A stretch of 64,000 nt of DNA from Hahella sp. HNIBRBA332 (GCF_030719035.1 NZ_CP132203.1:2852001-2916000), one strand, 5' to 3'. Numbered from the stretch's first letter, positions 37,324-45,199 are shown. Notes: generated by a model not told the origin, from the sequence alone. Translations and numbers: made by a program.

Positions 37324-38232
37324 TCATTGCATTTCAATAACGACATTCTCGTTATCCACTGAAAAGCGACTTCGTCCTAATAGCTCAGCATTTTCGCTTT
37401 CACTTAAAATCCTGAAAGCGACATACTCTTCTTCCTGTTGGTCAAAAACGCCATTAAGAGGATCAGCAAGACGCCAGTGGCGACCATCATGGAATAAAGC
37501 CCAATTGTGATAGTCAACGCCGGAAATCACTGTAGCTGGTCGGGAGGCGACAAATCCGCCTAATGGAATGGCCGAGATGCCTAGCTTGCGTAGAATGGCG
37601 ACATAGGCGTATGTGTATTCAGTACAATCCCCGGTTTTATTGCCGAGCGCCCACACCGCTCCTTTTTCTTCTTTTATGTAATCAGATGGTTGCAGATGCT
37701 GTGTTAACCAGTCAAAAACCGCTTTGGGTTGACGTTCAAAAGGGATATTTTCAAAGAGTTTCGCGACCTCACGAACTTCGGGACTATCGACCTCTATATA
37801 TTTTTCATTCTTTAGCCATAACTTAGGATCTATTGTGATAGACGCTAAGGGCAGCATAGTTAGCTCTGCGTTAATAGTGATATTTCTGGCTTCATATGAG
37901 GCCAGTTGATCCATTTTATAAATGAGCGTTTGATTCGAAATTGCATCAGTGGTCTTTTCATATCCTTGGGGTCCGTTCAATGTGGCCAGACGTTGCATTG
38001 GATAATCAATAATTGGCGCAAATAAGTTGATAGATATGTCTCTTGCGAATGCTCGCCTTTTGTTCTTGACCGTAAACTGATATCGAATCAACTTTTTAGT
38101 AGGCGAAGAAAGACTACCCATGTGCGCGGTTACTTGCCTGTATAGATTCACTCCATTCCAGGCGCCCAAGCCTAAGCACAGGGTCAACGCGACAGGAAAT
38201 ATTACGACCGCTATAAATCGTATTGGCGTCAT
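37324..38232 (-). CDS. Membrane-anchored transglutaminase-like cysteine peptidase
   Basis: 302 residues. Start ATG at 38232 with GGAAG upstream, 21 nt after the previous stop. An N-terminal hydrophobic helix (residues 5-28) acts as signal anchor, placing the rest in the periplasm. The transglutaminase/papain-like core is at ~165-270 with a complete catalytic triad: Cys203 in TGDCTEY, His242 in DYHNW, Asp257 in LADPL. Bacterial members of this fold are usually peptidases. Being between a rhodanese-like protein and the giant surface protein/Rhs genes, it may process or release one of these exported proteins, in the way LapG-type peptidases act on adhesins; that link is inference and it is not a LapG orthologue by motif. 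Confidence 0.85.
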   Translation of the reverse strand: MTPIRFIAVVIFPVALTLCLGLGAWNGVNLYRQVTAHMGSLSSPTKKLIRYQFTVKNKRRAFARDISINLFAPIIDYPMQRLATLNGPQGYEKTTDAISNQTLIYKMDQLASYEARNITINAELTMLPLASITIDPKLWLKNEKYIEVDSPEVREVAKLFENIPFERQPKAVFDWLTQHLQPSDYIKEEKGAVWALGNKTGDCTEYTYAYVAILRKLGISAIPLGGFVASRPATVISGVDYHNWALFHDGRHWRLADPLNGVFDQQEEEYVAFRILSESENAELLGRSRFSVDNENVVIEMQ

Positions 38233-38253
38233 ATAATTAGTGCTTCCTTTGGC

Positions 38254-39129
38254 CTACTCTCCGCCTCGACAACGGTATCGGTCAGGGATTGAGCGCCTTT
38301 TTTCCTGAACTTTCGCCAGGCTTTCAAAGTGCTGCTCAATGGTTTCTGGACTGGCGTCATATGTGTACAGATTGCGATATTGGCTTTCTGTGTATTCTTC
38401 CAATGTCCCTTCGAGCATGATTACAGGCAGATTGCGCGATACTTCATCGCCTCCAAGCGCTTTGGCCAAAGCCATAGCGAAACTCTTCTCTCCGACAATA
38501 GGCAACACAGGAATATTGTCAGGCACATAGCGACGAACACGGTCGTACCATGACTGCCCCGCTATTAACTTAGCGTCGCCGCCTGTTAGCGCCACGACGA
38601 ACTCAATTTCTGTTAGTTTGGACAGCGCAGCAATATCTTCAGGCAGTCCGGCAAGTTTATTCCCTGATAGCCGCCAAGCATGCAGGCCTCCACGCACGAT
38701 TTTGACATCAATAAATCCGGCTTCTTTAAGACGGGCGCAGAGCTGCGCATTTTGACGAGTCAATACGCCCTTATTAACAAGCAATAAAGATCTGTTTTTC
38801 AGAGTACGTTGATGAAAAAGGAAGTTACCCGGAAGGTTAATGGAGCCGGGTACGAAAGCTTTCTCGAAATCATTGGGGCTGCGAGTATCTACAACGGTAA
38901 CTCTACCCAGATCTACCGCATCAATATCATCAAAGCATGAGTAATCTTCAGGTAACGCTGAAACTTCGTATGACGTCGCGTTATCTATATATTCTTGCTC
39001 CAGGCGACATGCACCAGAACGTTCTTCTGAATGAGCGGCTGTGGACAGAACAAGAGTCAGCGGGAATATGGAGGCAAGGATCACGCGAACGAAAAGCGTC
39101 GCCGAAAGATGTATGTAAAATTTAGACAT
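38254..39129 (-). CDS. Exported rhodanese-like protein without the active-site cysteine
   Basis: 291 residues, GGGGAC site before the ATG at 39129. Signal peptide ~1-33 ('VILASIFPLTLVLSTAAHS'). The rhodanese fold spans ~68-160: 'VVDTRSPNDFEKAFVPGSINLPG' is the typical first half. In the active-site loop, where Cys is expected, the sequence is LLLVNKGVLTRQ (Asn119), so sulfurtransferase activity is unlikely and a binding or regulatory role is more probable. The C-terminal ~130 residues may be a second degenerate copy of the fold. Cys residues near both ends could form disulfides in the periplasm. First gene of the putative toxin operon. Confidence 0.78.
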   Translation of the reverse strand: MSKFYIHLSATLFVRVILASIFPLTLVLSTAAHSEERSGACRLEQEYIDNATSYEVSALPEDYSCFDDIDAVDLGRVTVVDTRSPNDFEKAFVPGSINLPGNFLFHQRTLKNRSLLLVNKGVLTRQNAQLCARLKEAGFIDVKIVRGGLHAWRLSGNKLAGLPEDIAALSKLTEIEFVVALTGGDAKLIAGQSWYDRVRRYVPDNIPVLPIVGEKSFAMALAKALGGDEVSRNLPVIMLEGTLEEYTESQYRNLYTYDASPETIEQHFESLAKVQEKRRSIPDRYRCRGGE

Positions 39130-39321
39130 TACGTCCCCTGTAAAGACACCGCTGACAGCAATAACACTATGCAGTCTTGATGGCTAACTCCCTTTAGCGG
39201 AATTTACCCCAGACACCTAACCGGCGCGCAATATATCAAAAGCTAACAGCAATTAAAATTCGTTAAGGTTTCCGTAATGTTTAATTTATCAAAATTTTAC
39301 ATTTCTACACATTACCTTACC

Positions 39322-39894
39322 CTAACCAAGCCTAAAAAATACTCCAGCACTCTCCACCCCGTACGCCGCCGTCCCTTCAATAACGCACTCTTCGGCCAGC
39401 TCAGCCAGTTGATAAAACACGTTACGTCCAATCAACGCCTCCATCCCTGAGCGCACTAAAACATAGGGGGACGGCTCTTCGGTGATGGAATCTATATGCA
39501 CTCTGACCGGGTGTTCCTCGGAGACCAGAACGCTTTCGTCCAGATTGGTTGTGAGCATGATGCACGGCTGGTCTGCGTCGTTTTTATAACGCTCCATTGC
39601 AGTGATCACAAAAGGGGCGTCTTCCACTTCTATTCTGGCTTTTTCGACTGGCGTGACCAGAAAATATTCATTTCCCTCTTTCCTGAGGACACTGGCGAAT
39701 AGCTTGACCAAGGCCGTGCGCTCAATAGGGTTACCTTGGTAGAACCACTTGCCGTCACGTTGAATTTTGATATCAACGCTGACCTCTACTGTCGGATTCC
39801 AGGACTCGATTGGAGGTCGCTTGGCGCTGGAAATGGCCGCCAATTGCTCTGACAGTTCCGCGGCGGAACGTATCGGGGAATGTTGATCACTCAA
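39322..39894 (-). CDS. DUF1285 family protein
   Basis: 190 residues from a TTG at 39894, chosen because AGGAG lies 7 nt upstream. The open frame reaches back to 39918 through codons containing that ribosome site. The pattern 'VDIKIQRDGKWFYQGNPIERTALVKLFASVLRKEGNEYFLVTPVEKARIEVED' is characteristic of DUF1285, small soluble proteins widespread in proteobacteria with an all-beta architecture and no known enzymatic role. No signal or membrane helix. It is the last clearly host-type intact gene before the island. Confidence 0.85.
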   Translation of the reverse strand: MSDQHSPIRSAAELSEQLAAISSAKRPPIESWNPTVEVSVDIKIQRDGKWFYQGNPIERTALVKLFASVLRKEGNEYFLVTPVEKARIEVEDAPFVITAMERYKNDADQPCIMLTTNLDESVLVSEEHPVRVHIDSITEEPSPYVLVRSGMEALIGRNVFYQLAELAEECVIEGTAAYGVESAGVFFRLG

Positions 39895-39942
39895 AATTGA
39901 ACTCCTGTTAGCGCCCAAATAACGCCAGATAAGACCGGAATA

Positions 39943-40719
39943 CTACAGACCACGCTGCCATTCCTGACGCAAGCGTATCTGTTCCGGATGACTGATGGTC
40001 ATATCCACCTGCTGCAGCAATTTCTCTTTATCTTTTCCGAGTACGCCTTTAAGCACTAGATAATTGGAGGCATGATCGCTACGAAAGATGGTCTTGTTAA
40101 GTTCGGTAGCGGCGAGAAAAGTCCTGACTTCCCTGAACAGCTCTTGTTGAGTCGGCATATCAAAGTCATCAAAACTCGCGCGCAGCCGCTCTTCCCCCAG
40201 CGGAAAAGAAACAACTAACATGGAAAGGTAATCGGGCTGCGCTTCATTCACCAACCTGGCGCTGTTGAGCGCATGTTGCTCCGCGTATCGACGCCCGCCC
40301 AAGCCATTTAATATCATTACCGAGCTACGCAACCCCGCCTGTTTTATTTTCAGCAAGGCATCGACAGTGCTTTCCCGGGTTTCGCCTTTCATAACTTTGG
40401 CCAAGACCAAATCATCGCCGGATTCCGCACCTACGTATAGCAAATCCAGGCCAAGCGCTTTCAGTTCAGCCAGTTCTTCAGTGCTCTTCTTCTTGATATT
40501 CCTTGGCAGGCAGTATGAGGATACTCGCTGCAAATCAGGAAAATATTGATTCAGCCACTGCAATATCTGCTTCAGACGACGGGTCGAAAGCACCATCGCA
40601 TCACCGTCCGCAAGAAAAACCCTGCGCACGTGGGACGCAGTGTGGGCCACTTTTATGATGTCTTGCAGCACATCGTCTTCCGGTTTTGCTTTGAATTTCT
40701 TCTGTGAGGAAGTGTACAT
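39943..40719 (-). pseudogene. Radical-SAM protein gene truncated at its N-terminus by the island
   Basis: The remaining 258-codon frame begins at ATG 40719 with MYTSSQKKFKAKPEDDV. In intact relatives this text follows directly on the CxxxCxxC motif (ends ..CGMYTSSQKKF), which is absent here; only one Cys (in SSYCLP) remains. Later radical-SAM elements are present: 'RVFLADGDAMVL', 'LLYVGAESGDD' and 'SVMILNGLGG'. Without the 4Fe-4S-binding cysteines it cannot be a functional radical-SAM enzyme. Upstream sequence is AT-rich island DNA with no continuation. The missing 5' part may lie at the far end of the island outside this window. Confidence 0.7.
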
Positions 40720-40854
40720 TTACAGGATAGTACAAGAAAAAAGGTACCAAACCCGACTTTTACTATCCACTTCATGCGCTTGCATTTGGTACCCATACCA
40801 ATAAAAAAGTACTAAAAGAAATTCAAACCGATAACTTTTTTCGACTTAAGTCAC
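40720..40854. other. Probable left end (attachment region) of the genomic island
   Basis: This non-coding stretch separates the truncated radical-SAM gene from the first island gene. It contains the inverted repeat GGTACCAAA (40743-40751) / TTTGGTACC (40785-40793) and further related fragments (TAGTACAAG, AAAAAAGTACTA). Such repeats are typical of recombinase-binding ends. The assignment is positional inference; the matching right end is outside the window. Confidence 0.4.
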
Positions 40855-42255
40855 TCAGTTCAAATAGCTTTGCCTAAGGCTTATAACTTCACTCCGATAC
40901 CGTCCATACAATCGCAGATTCTGATAGTAGCCGCTCTGAAGACTTGTTTGTCTTGTAGAAGTCAGACTATTAACCATCAGATCTCCTAACGGCGTAGAGT
41001 CAGGATTATAGCTATCAATTGATTCACCAAACCCTTGCCCCTGTGGGCTTTCGTCCAACAGAACTGGCTCTATTAATTGCTTTTGCTTGTGAACCACTCT
41101 TGCCTCAGGCAGATCCTCTGCTATTCGTTTTGCGTAGGCGATTAGTGTTGGTTCGGCCAGTGTGAATAAATATCCTTTCAAGTCCTGCGAACTTTCCCTA
41201 CGCAAGACTCGCCCTAAAATTTGTCGGTAATGCAACTCCGTTTTTATGCGAGTTAAGTGACAACATACTTGCAACCTTGGAATATTAGTCCCCTCGCTGA
41301 TCATTCCAACAGACACAATCCAGGGGGTATCATTGTTCTTAAACTGAGTGATAAGTGAAGCGGACTCAGATTCTTGATAGGTTACTAGAACCACTGGCTG
41401 TTCAGTTTTCGACTGAAGATAGTCCCGAATATACTCCGCGTGTGATACAGAAGAAGCTACAATGAGGCCTCCTGCACGGGGGTTAACTTTACGAAGTTGA
41501 AACAGTTTCTGTTGAGCTAGCTCAAGCAAGCCCTCCACAATGGAAGGATGCTCAATTAATTGATGATATGAATAGCTAGAATGTGAAAGAAGTTGCTCTA
41601 TACTGGTAAAAACTTTAGAAGAGCCCTGGTCCGAGATCCATTTGATACAGTCATTATCTACCACAGTAATTTGAGGCAAGCGACAAACCCCATCGTCAAT
41701 TGCTGATAGCATCCCATAGGTGTAATCGCACCGAATTTGAAGGTCTTCATTTGAGTACTGCGACAGCACAATTGGGAGCTGGTCAGAGCGCCAAGGAGTT
41801 CCTGTCAATGATAACGTATAAGAAGCTTGGCACCTGATACGCTGCAATATGGTCGCCCCCCAAGCATTGGCATTACTCATTTCACTCCCAGCGCAGTGAT
41901 GAATTTCGTCGAAGATCACAAGTACACGATATTCTTCAATGATCTTCCATAGTTGGGGACTAATAGTTAGCATGGCTTGATAAGTCATTGACCAGCCACG
42001 AGCCCCTATTTGGCCATCAAACCTAGCGTTTAAGCGACACTCCAAAGCATCTCGAAAATCAAGGGCGACCACAACAGATGGAGAAAAGCAAAGGACATAG
42101 TCAACCATACCTGCCTTAACCATATGGTTTGCGACTTCAGTTGCTAGTACCGTTTTACCCGCCCCAGGTGTAGCGAGACACAGATAGTGCCGGCGAGTTC
42201 GATAGTGCTCAATCGCATGCTCAAGACAGTCACGCTGCCACTGACGTAGATTCAT
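40855..42255 (-). CDS. SF2 DEAD/DEAH-type helicase
   Basis: 466 residues from the ATG at 42255; an in-frame TTG at 42297 would overlap the upstream gene by 26 nt and is the alternative. Helicase motifs in order: Q-motif-like LRQWQRDCLEH at the very N-terminus, Walker A ATPGAGKT, Walker B FDEIHHC (DEIH box), motif III SLTGTPWR, and motif VI QILGRVLRR. The layout is that of the ResIII/UvrB-like SF2 helicases found alone or in defence loci; no nuclease or methylase domain is attached. It forms an operon with the upstream winged-helix protein. Role in island maintenance or defence is inferred only. Confidence 0.85.
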   Translation of the reverse strand: MNLRQWQRDCLEHAIEHYRTRRHYLCLATPGAGKTVLATEVANHMVKAGMVDYVLCFSPSVVVALDFRDALECRLNARFDGQIGARGWSMTYQAMLTISPQLWKIIEEYRVLVIFDEIHHCAGSEMSNANAWGATILQRIRCQASYTLSLTGTPWRSDQLPIVLSQYSNEDLQIRCDYTYGMLSAIDDGVCRLPQITVVDNDCIKWISDQGSSKVFTSIEQLLSHSSYSYHQLIEHPSIVEGLLELAQQKLFQLRKVNPRAGGLIVASSVSHAEYIRDYLQSKTEQPVVLVTYQESESASLITQFKNNDTPWIVSVGMISEGTNIPRLQVCCHLTRIKTELHYRQILGRVLRRESSQDLKGYLFTLAEPTLIAYAKRIAEDLPEARVVHKQKQLIEPVLLDESPQGQGFGESIDSYNPDSTPLGDLMVNSLTSTRQTSLQSGYYQNLRLYGRYRSEVISLRQSYLN

Positions 42256-42271
42256 GGATGATAGTAACTTG

Positions 42272-42826
42272 TCAGGAGACGGCAATAAGCGCCTCAAGCG
42301 CTTTTACCTTTCCTAAAATCTTTGAACTCTGATCACGTACGCTATCGTACCGGCTTTGTAACTCGGACTTTAACTCAGGAAAAGCCTCATATAGAGCTTC
42401 ATACTCTTCCGACTCCCCTAGGCTCGTTAATAAGTCCAAGCGATAGCCTTGTAATCTGTCGATAAGCTGATGCTTCAAACTATCACTGACAGAAGAGGAA
42501 GCTGATTCTTTACTGTCCTGACTTTCAGTAACGTTGACAGAAAGCGGAACTTTTTTCTCAATTGCGAGTTCGCGAAAATGCTCCGTTTTCTGATAACGAT
42601 GCTCACGACAGTTTTCAGAAGAAGAAATCTTTTCTAACAGCCCATGCTTCAAAAGACGCAGTATCTGACGATACACGGTACGCCGAGCTTCTATTATTGA
42701 TAAGTTTAAGGCTCTCGACTTTTCCAAATATGCGTCACGTAACTCCGTGACTGTAAAGCTATCAAAACCAGGATTACACAAGACATCAGCGATATCGACG
42801 TCGATCTTTATTTGGGACTGATTCAT
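42272..42826 (-). CDS. Winged-helix and coiled-coil protein, helicase partner
   Basis: 184 residues from ATG 42826 (AAGG 5 nt upstream); a GTG six bases earlier is in frame. Residues ~20-75 ('FTVTELRDAYLEKSRALNLSIIEARRTVYRQILRLLKHGLLEKI') look like a winged helix. Residues ~110-184 are helical and charged, likely a coiled coil. The gene lies 16 nt from, or overlaps, the helicase start, so the two are coupled and may form a complex in which this protein supplies DNA binding. It is the first gene of the minus-strand operon and is divergent from an XRE regulator across two operators. No known family recognised. Confidence 0.65.
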   Translation of the reverse strand: MNQSQIKIDVDIADVLCNPGFDSFTVTELRDAYLEKSRALNLSIIEARRTVYRQILRLLKHGLLEKISSSENCREHRYQKTEHFRELAIEKKVPLSVNVTESQDSKESASSSVSDSLKHQLIDRLQGYRLDLLTSLGESEEYEALYEAFPELKSELQSRYDSVRDQSSKILGKVKALEALIAVS

Positions 42827-42877
42827 AACCACCTTAAATAAGCTTTCTCATGACTCTTAAAACAAGAGCCATCCACA

Positions 42878-42896
42878 TGTCTCGAATTTCGAGACA
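42878..42896. promoter_or_regulatory. Operator 1 (TGTCTC-N7-GAGACA palindrome)
   Basis: A perfect palindrome TGTCTCGAA-T-TTCGAGACA of 19 bp in the 97-bp divergent region between the winged-helix and XRE genes. Presumed binding site of the XRE protein encoded next to it. Confidence 0.7.
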
Positions 42897-42904
42897 GTCT
42901 ACTA

Positions 42905-42923
42905 TGTCTCTAATAATGAGACA
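42905..42923. promoter_or_regulatory. Operator 2 and overlapping -10 of the XRE gene
   Basis: A second copy with the same outer arms and spacing (TGTCTC-TAATAAT-GAGACA), 27 bp centre-to-centre from operator 1. Its spacer TAATAAT resembles a -10 box, and its last base directly precedes the ATG of the XRE gene. Confidence 0.65.
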
Positions 42924-43202
42924 ATGCGCCAATCTAGAAACTCAATTGCCTATGAGACCCTGCGAGACTGGTTAAAAAGCAGACGCAAAGACTCTGGGAT
43001 GAATATCCGCACGCTAGCTGAAAAGCTTGGTGTATCGCATAGTATTGTGGGAAAAATCGAAGATGGAAGCCGAAAACTAGACATCTTTGAGTTTGTTGAA
43101 ATCTGCCAGGCTTTAGGCTTAGATCCTCAACAAGAGATGGGCATAATAGTTAATGCCTTAAAAGCATCTTCTCAAAGACTAAAACTTCAACATAAGATCT
43201 AA
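42924..43202 (+). CDS. XRE-family transcriptional regulator (apparently leaderless)
   Basis: 92 residues; classic helix-turn-helix at ~27-65 ('NIRTLAEKLGVSHSIVGKIEDGSRKLDIFEFVEICQALGL'). The ATG follows directly on operator 2, with no ribosome-binding site and a TAATAAT -10-like box 7-13 nt upstream, so transcription probably starts at or next to the A of the ATG. The nearest downstream Met would delete part of helix 1. Controller proteins of restriction-modification and phage-like modules often have this leaderless, self-repressed arrangement. It likely controls both itself and the divergent winged-helix/helicase operon. Confidence 0.85.
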   Translation: MRQSRNSIAYETLRDWLKSRRKDSGMNIRTLAEKLGVSHSIVGKIEDGSRKLDIFEFVEICQALGLDPQQEMGIIVNALKASSQRLKLQHKI

Positions 43203-43352
43203 TTTTATTCTCTGAGCATTCTGCTCAAAATGCCAGCCGACTAATGCAATTATACAACTGTTACAGATTAGCTTCCTACAACTGTCGGGCAAACCTCTGG
43301 AAAGAACAACTAACCAAACATAAACCTACTCTTACCAAGGGGGACGCACAAT

Positions 43353-43458
43353 TGAAGATTTCAACCCCGTTATAATTGCCTAGTGGGGACTTAGCCCAGA
43401 GAGTTATGAGGCATCGAAAGTCGCTTAGTGACGTGTCTAATCTTTGTGGACAGGATCA
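43353..43458 (+). pseudogene. Relic of the 3' end of an IS3-family element
   Basis: On the plus strand the codons read SPESYEASKVA-stop (from ~43394), nearly identical to the C-terminus SPESYDASKVA of the transposase in the IS3 element at 48962-52048. They run on to an end ...GTGG-AGGATCA that matches that element's terminal inverted repeat. Only about 65-100 bp remain, with upstream codons decayed and containing a stop. It shows an earlier insertion of the same IS type in inverse orientation. Confidence 0.7.
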
Positions 43459-43758
43459 GAAGCTTCTTGCCTCCTCAATATGATCAGTAGAAAGGGCGTT
43501 CATACCCAATTGGTAAGCTACATCAAGTTCGAAGGTGCGCGCAGTGGTTGACGAACAGATATTCCACAAACCCTGCGCAGCTCCTTTTTGGCATAGGCTA
43601 GTAAAAGTTTTCCATTGACCCTCGACGAACGTTATGGCAATCCCTATCGCCAGAACTAATACAATTATGGGATGGTTTAACGCGCGCTGCTTACTCTTTT
43701 CCCACAAGGTGGGGACGACTGTGACATTGCTTAGTTCCTGCTGTTTGCCAGAGTTCAT
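43456..43758 (-). CDS. Small hypothetical protein with one membrane helix
   Basis: 100 residues, ATG at 43758 with a weak GGGA site. One clear transmembrane helix at ~30-46 ('IIVLVLAIGIAITFVEG') follows a basic segment. The C-terminal half contains two Cys (KGA..NICS) and could be periplasmic. The C-terminal codons abut the IS3 relic, so the natural end may have been altered by that insertion. Family not recognised and coding status only moderately supported. Confidence 0.4.
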   Translation of the reverse strand: MNSGKQQELSNVTVVPTLWEKSKQRALNHPIIVLVLAIGIAITFVEGQWKTFTSLCQKGAAQGLWNICSSTTARTFELDVAYQLGMNALSTDHIEEARSF

Positions 43759-44156
43759 TGTGGAGTCCCTTATTTACCAAGAGGAGCCTGCTGTTTAGAG
43801 ATTATAGTTGAATCGTTATATAGGGACTGATGGTGTGAATAATCGGGCTTTGGTAATTAGGGGCACTACAAATACGCCTTAAAGATGCCGTTCAGTAACC
43901 TATTAGGTTAAAAATGAGGACGAAATTTCCGATATCAGTGTTATAACATTATGAATAAAAAGGAAATATCTGCACGGAAGGTCTTTTGTGTATTCCAACT
44001 TGGCTTTTACCCCGCAAAACAATAGTATCTTTCATAAGCTGTTATCGGTGGTGTCAGAGGGGCCGATACTTCAGAACGTGTCTTGCAACTCGCCCTGATG
44101 TCCTTCCTCTTCTTTCCCCGTCGTACCAGTGACAATCCACTTACACTGGAGGTTAT
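43759..44156. other. Non-coding stretch without recognised gene
   Basis: About 400 bp, AT-rich. It holds two short motifs that recur further downstream: GTAATTAGGGGCACTACAAA near 43853 (again near 45256 without one A) and a 22-bp perfect match at 44066-44087 repeated at 45178-45199. Otherwise no gene or structure is evident. Confidence 0.6.
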
Positions 44157-44336
44157 ATGAGATCTAATCTCATTCCCCTGGCTGTTGTGGTGCTCACTAT
44201 GACTATTGCCCTGCTATGCTCGGCGTCGTTCATCTATTGGCTTTCGGGAGACCTTCGGGTTGCCTTCCTTGGGCTAATACCTGCTGCAGCGGCGACAAAA
44301 GCAATGGTGGCGGTGGTGAGAAAAGTAGGCACGTGA
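44157..44336 (+). CDS. 59-residue small membrane protein
   Basis: An ATG at 44157 follows a strong GGAGG site at good spacing and opens a 59-codon frame ending at the TGA 44334-44336. The sequence has two hydrophobic segments: residues ~5-27 (LIPLAVVVLTMTIALLCSAS) and ~36-50 (VAFLGLIPAAAAT). It ends in a short basic tail (VVRKVGT), consistent with a hairpin inner-membrane protein. The gene lies upstream of a hairpin and the 228-residue protein gene. No family recognised; the strong ribosome site and clean hydropathy support a real gene. Confidence 0.6.
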   Translation: MRSNLIPLAVVVLTMTIALLCSASFIYWLSGDLRVAFLGLIPAAAATKAMVAVVRKVGT

Positions 44337-44342
44337 CAACAC

Positions 44343-44371
44343 GCGCCGGCGTTCGCGCCGGCGTTATTTGC
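44343..44371 (+). terminator. UUCG-type GC-rich hairpin between two genes
   Basis: An 8-bp stem CGCCGGCG/CGCCGGCG with a TTCG tetraloop (44344-44351 and 44356-44363) is followed by TTATTTG. It is either a weak terminator after the 59-residue gene or an mRNA-stabilising/attenuating hairpin in front of the next gene, whose AGGTG ribosome site starts 17 nt later. Confidence 0.5.
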
Positions 44372-44387
44372 GTGTCTGGGAGGTGTT

Positions 44388-45074
44388 ATGAAATCAATGA
44401 GGGTGAAGATTAACTTCCGCCTTAAAAGCGATACTGGTACATGGAAAGTATTCACGGTTCAGAGAGTCCCAGGAAAGAACAGCCCGAAGCAGATTCATTT
44501 GGGATACGTCCCTAGTACCGATATCATCCGATCCCGTGATCGAGAAAAGCTTGTTAGTCAGTTACGGCGAAAATGTAAGGCGATATACGGCTTTTCAGAA
44601 GCAAGGCTCAAAAAGATGGATATAGACTGGAGCGATGCAGATGAGAAGTTTCGGAAGAAGATGGCTGCTGTGGTAGCAGAGAAAGCTACTGCTCCTGTGG
44701 CCCGCCTTCAGTATCCAGGAGCACGGAAAGGCTTGCTAATTGCCTTGGCTGAAGTAGCTCAGAATCTTGATGAAATACAGACAAAATCCTGGCTGTCGCA
44801 ATACGCAAACACAGAGCCACTTTTAGCTGTGGTGTTAGCTGTGGCCTATTTAAATTCCGCGAACAAAACACAATTAGCGGAGATGACGGGCTATTCACAA
44901 TCCAAGACATATCATTGGTTGGTATTTGCCCTATCAGAAGGTTTGATAAAAGAAAGTACAGGGGTCGATAATCGAACTAAGTATTTTGAGTTGGATGATT
45001 GGGGGAGATCCATCCTAACCACGCCACCTGCGGACATAGACATCCCTTTAACTCGGCAATTTAAACGAGAATGA
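44388..45074 (+). CDS. Hypothetical protein with C-terminal winged-helix domain
   Basis: 228 residues, ATG at 44388 preceded by GGGAGGTG. The basic N-terminal ~75 residues ('KINFRLKSDTGTWKVFTVQRVPGKNSPKQIHLGYVPS') are beta-rich and may bind nucleic acid. Residues ~150-205 ('LLAVVLAVAYLNSANKTQLAEMTGYSQSKTYHWLVFALSEGLIKES') fit a MarR/ArsR-like winged helix. This suggests a DNA-binding regulator or accessory recombination protein. It ends before a strong terminator and seems to form a unit with the preceding small membrane protein. Family not recognised. Confidence 0.65.
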   Translation: MKSMRVKINFRLKSDTGTWKVFTVQRVPGKNSPKQIHLGYVPSTDIIRSRDREKLVSQLRRKCKAIYGFSEARLKKMDIDWSDADEKFRKKMAAVVAEKATAPVARLQYPGARKGLLIALAEVAQNLDEIQTKSWLSQYANTEPLLAVVLAVAYLNSANKTQLAEMTGYSQSKTYHWLVFALSEGLIKESTGVDNRTKYFELDDWGRSILTTPPADIDIPLTRQFKRE

Positions 45075-45115
45075 GAATCAATATACAGGTAGTATATCCT
45101 ACATTAAACTTAGGA

Positions 45116-45146
45116 AAGGGCTCTCCACCAGGGGAGCCCTTTTTTG
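45116..45146 (+). terminator. Strong rho-independent terminator
   Basis: An 11-bp stem (AAGGGCTCTCC/GGGGAGCCCTT with one G-T pair, loop ACCA, 45116-45141) followed by TTTTTT, 42 nt after the winged-helix protein stop. Confidence 0.9.
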
Positions 45147-45199
45147 ATTCTGTGATTTGGCCATGTCAGATCGGCAAATACTTCAGAACGTGTCTTGCA

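Noticed and set aside
37324..38232. LapG-type adhesin peptidase
   Set aside because: Catalytic triad of the same superfamily, but no linked LapD-like receptor and no clear LapG-specific motif; kept as generic transglutaminase-like peptidase.
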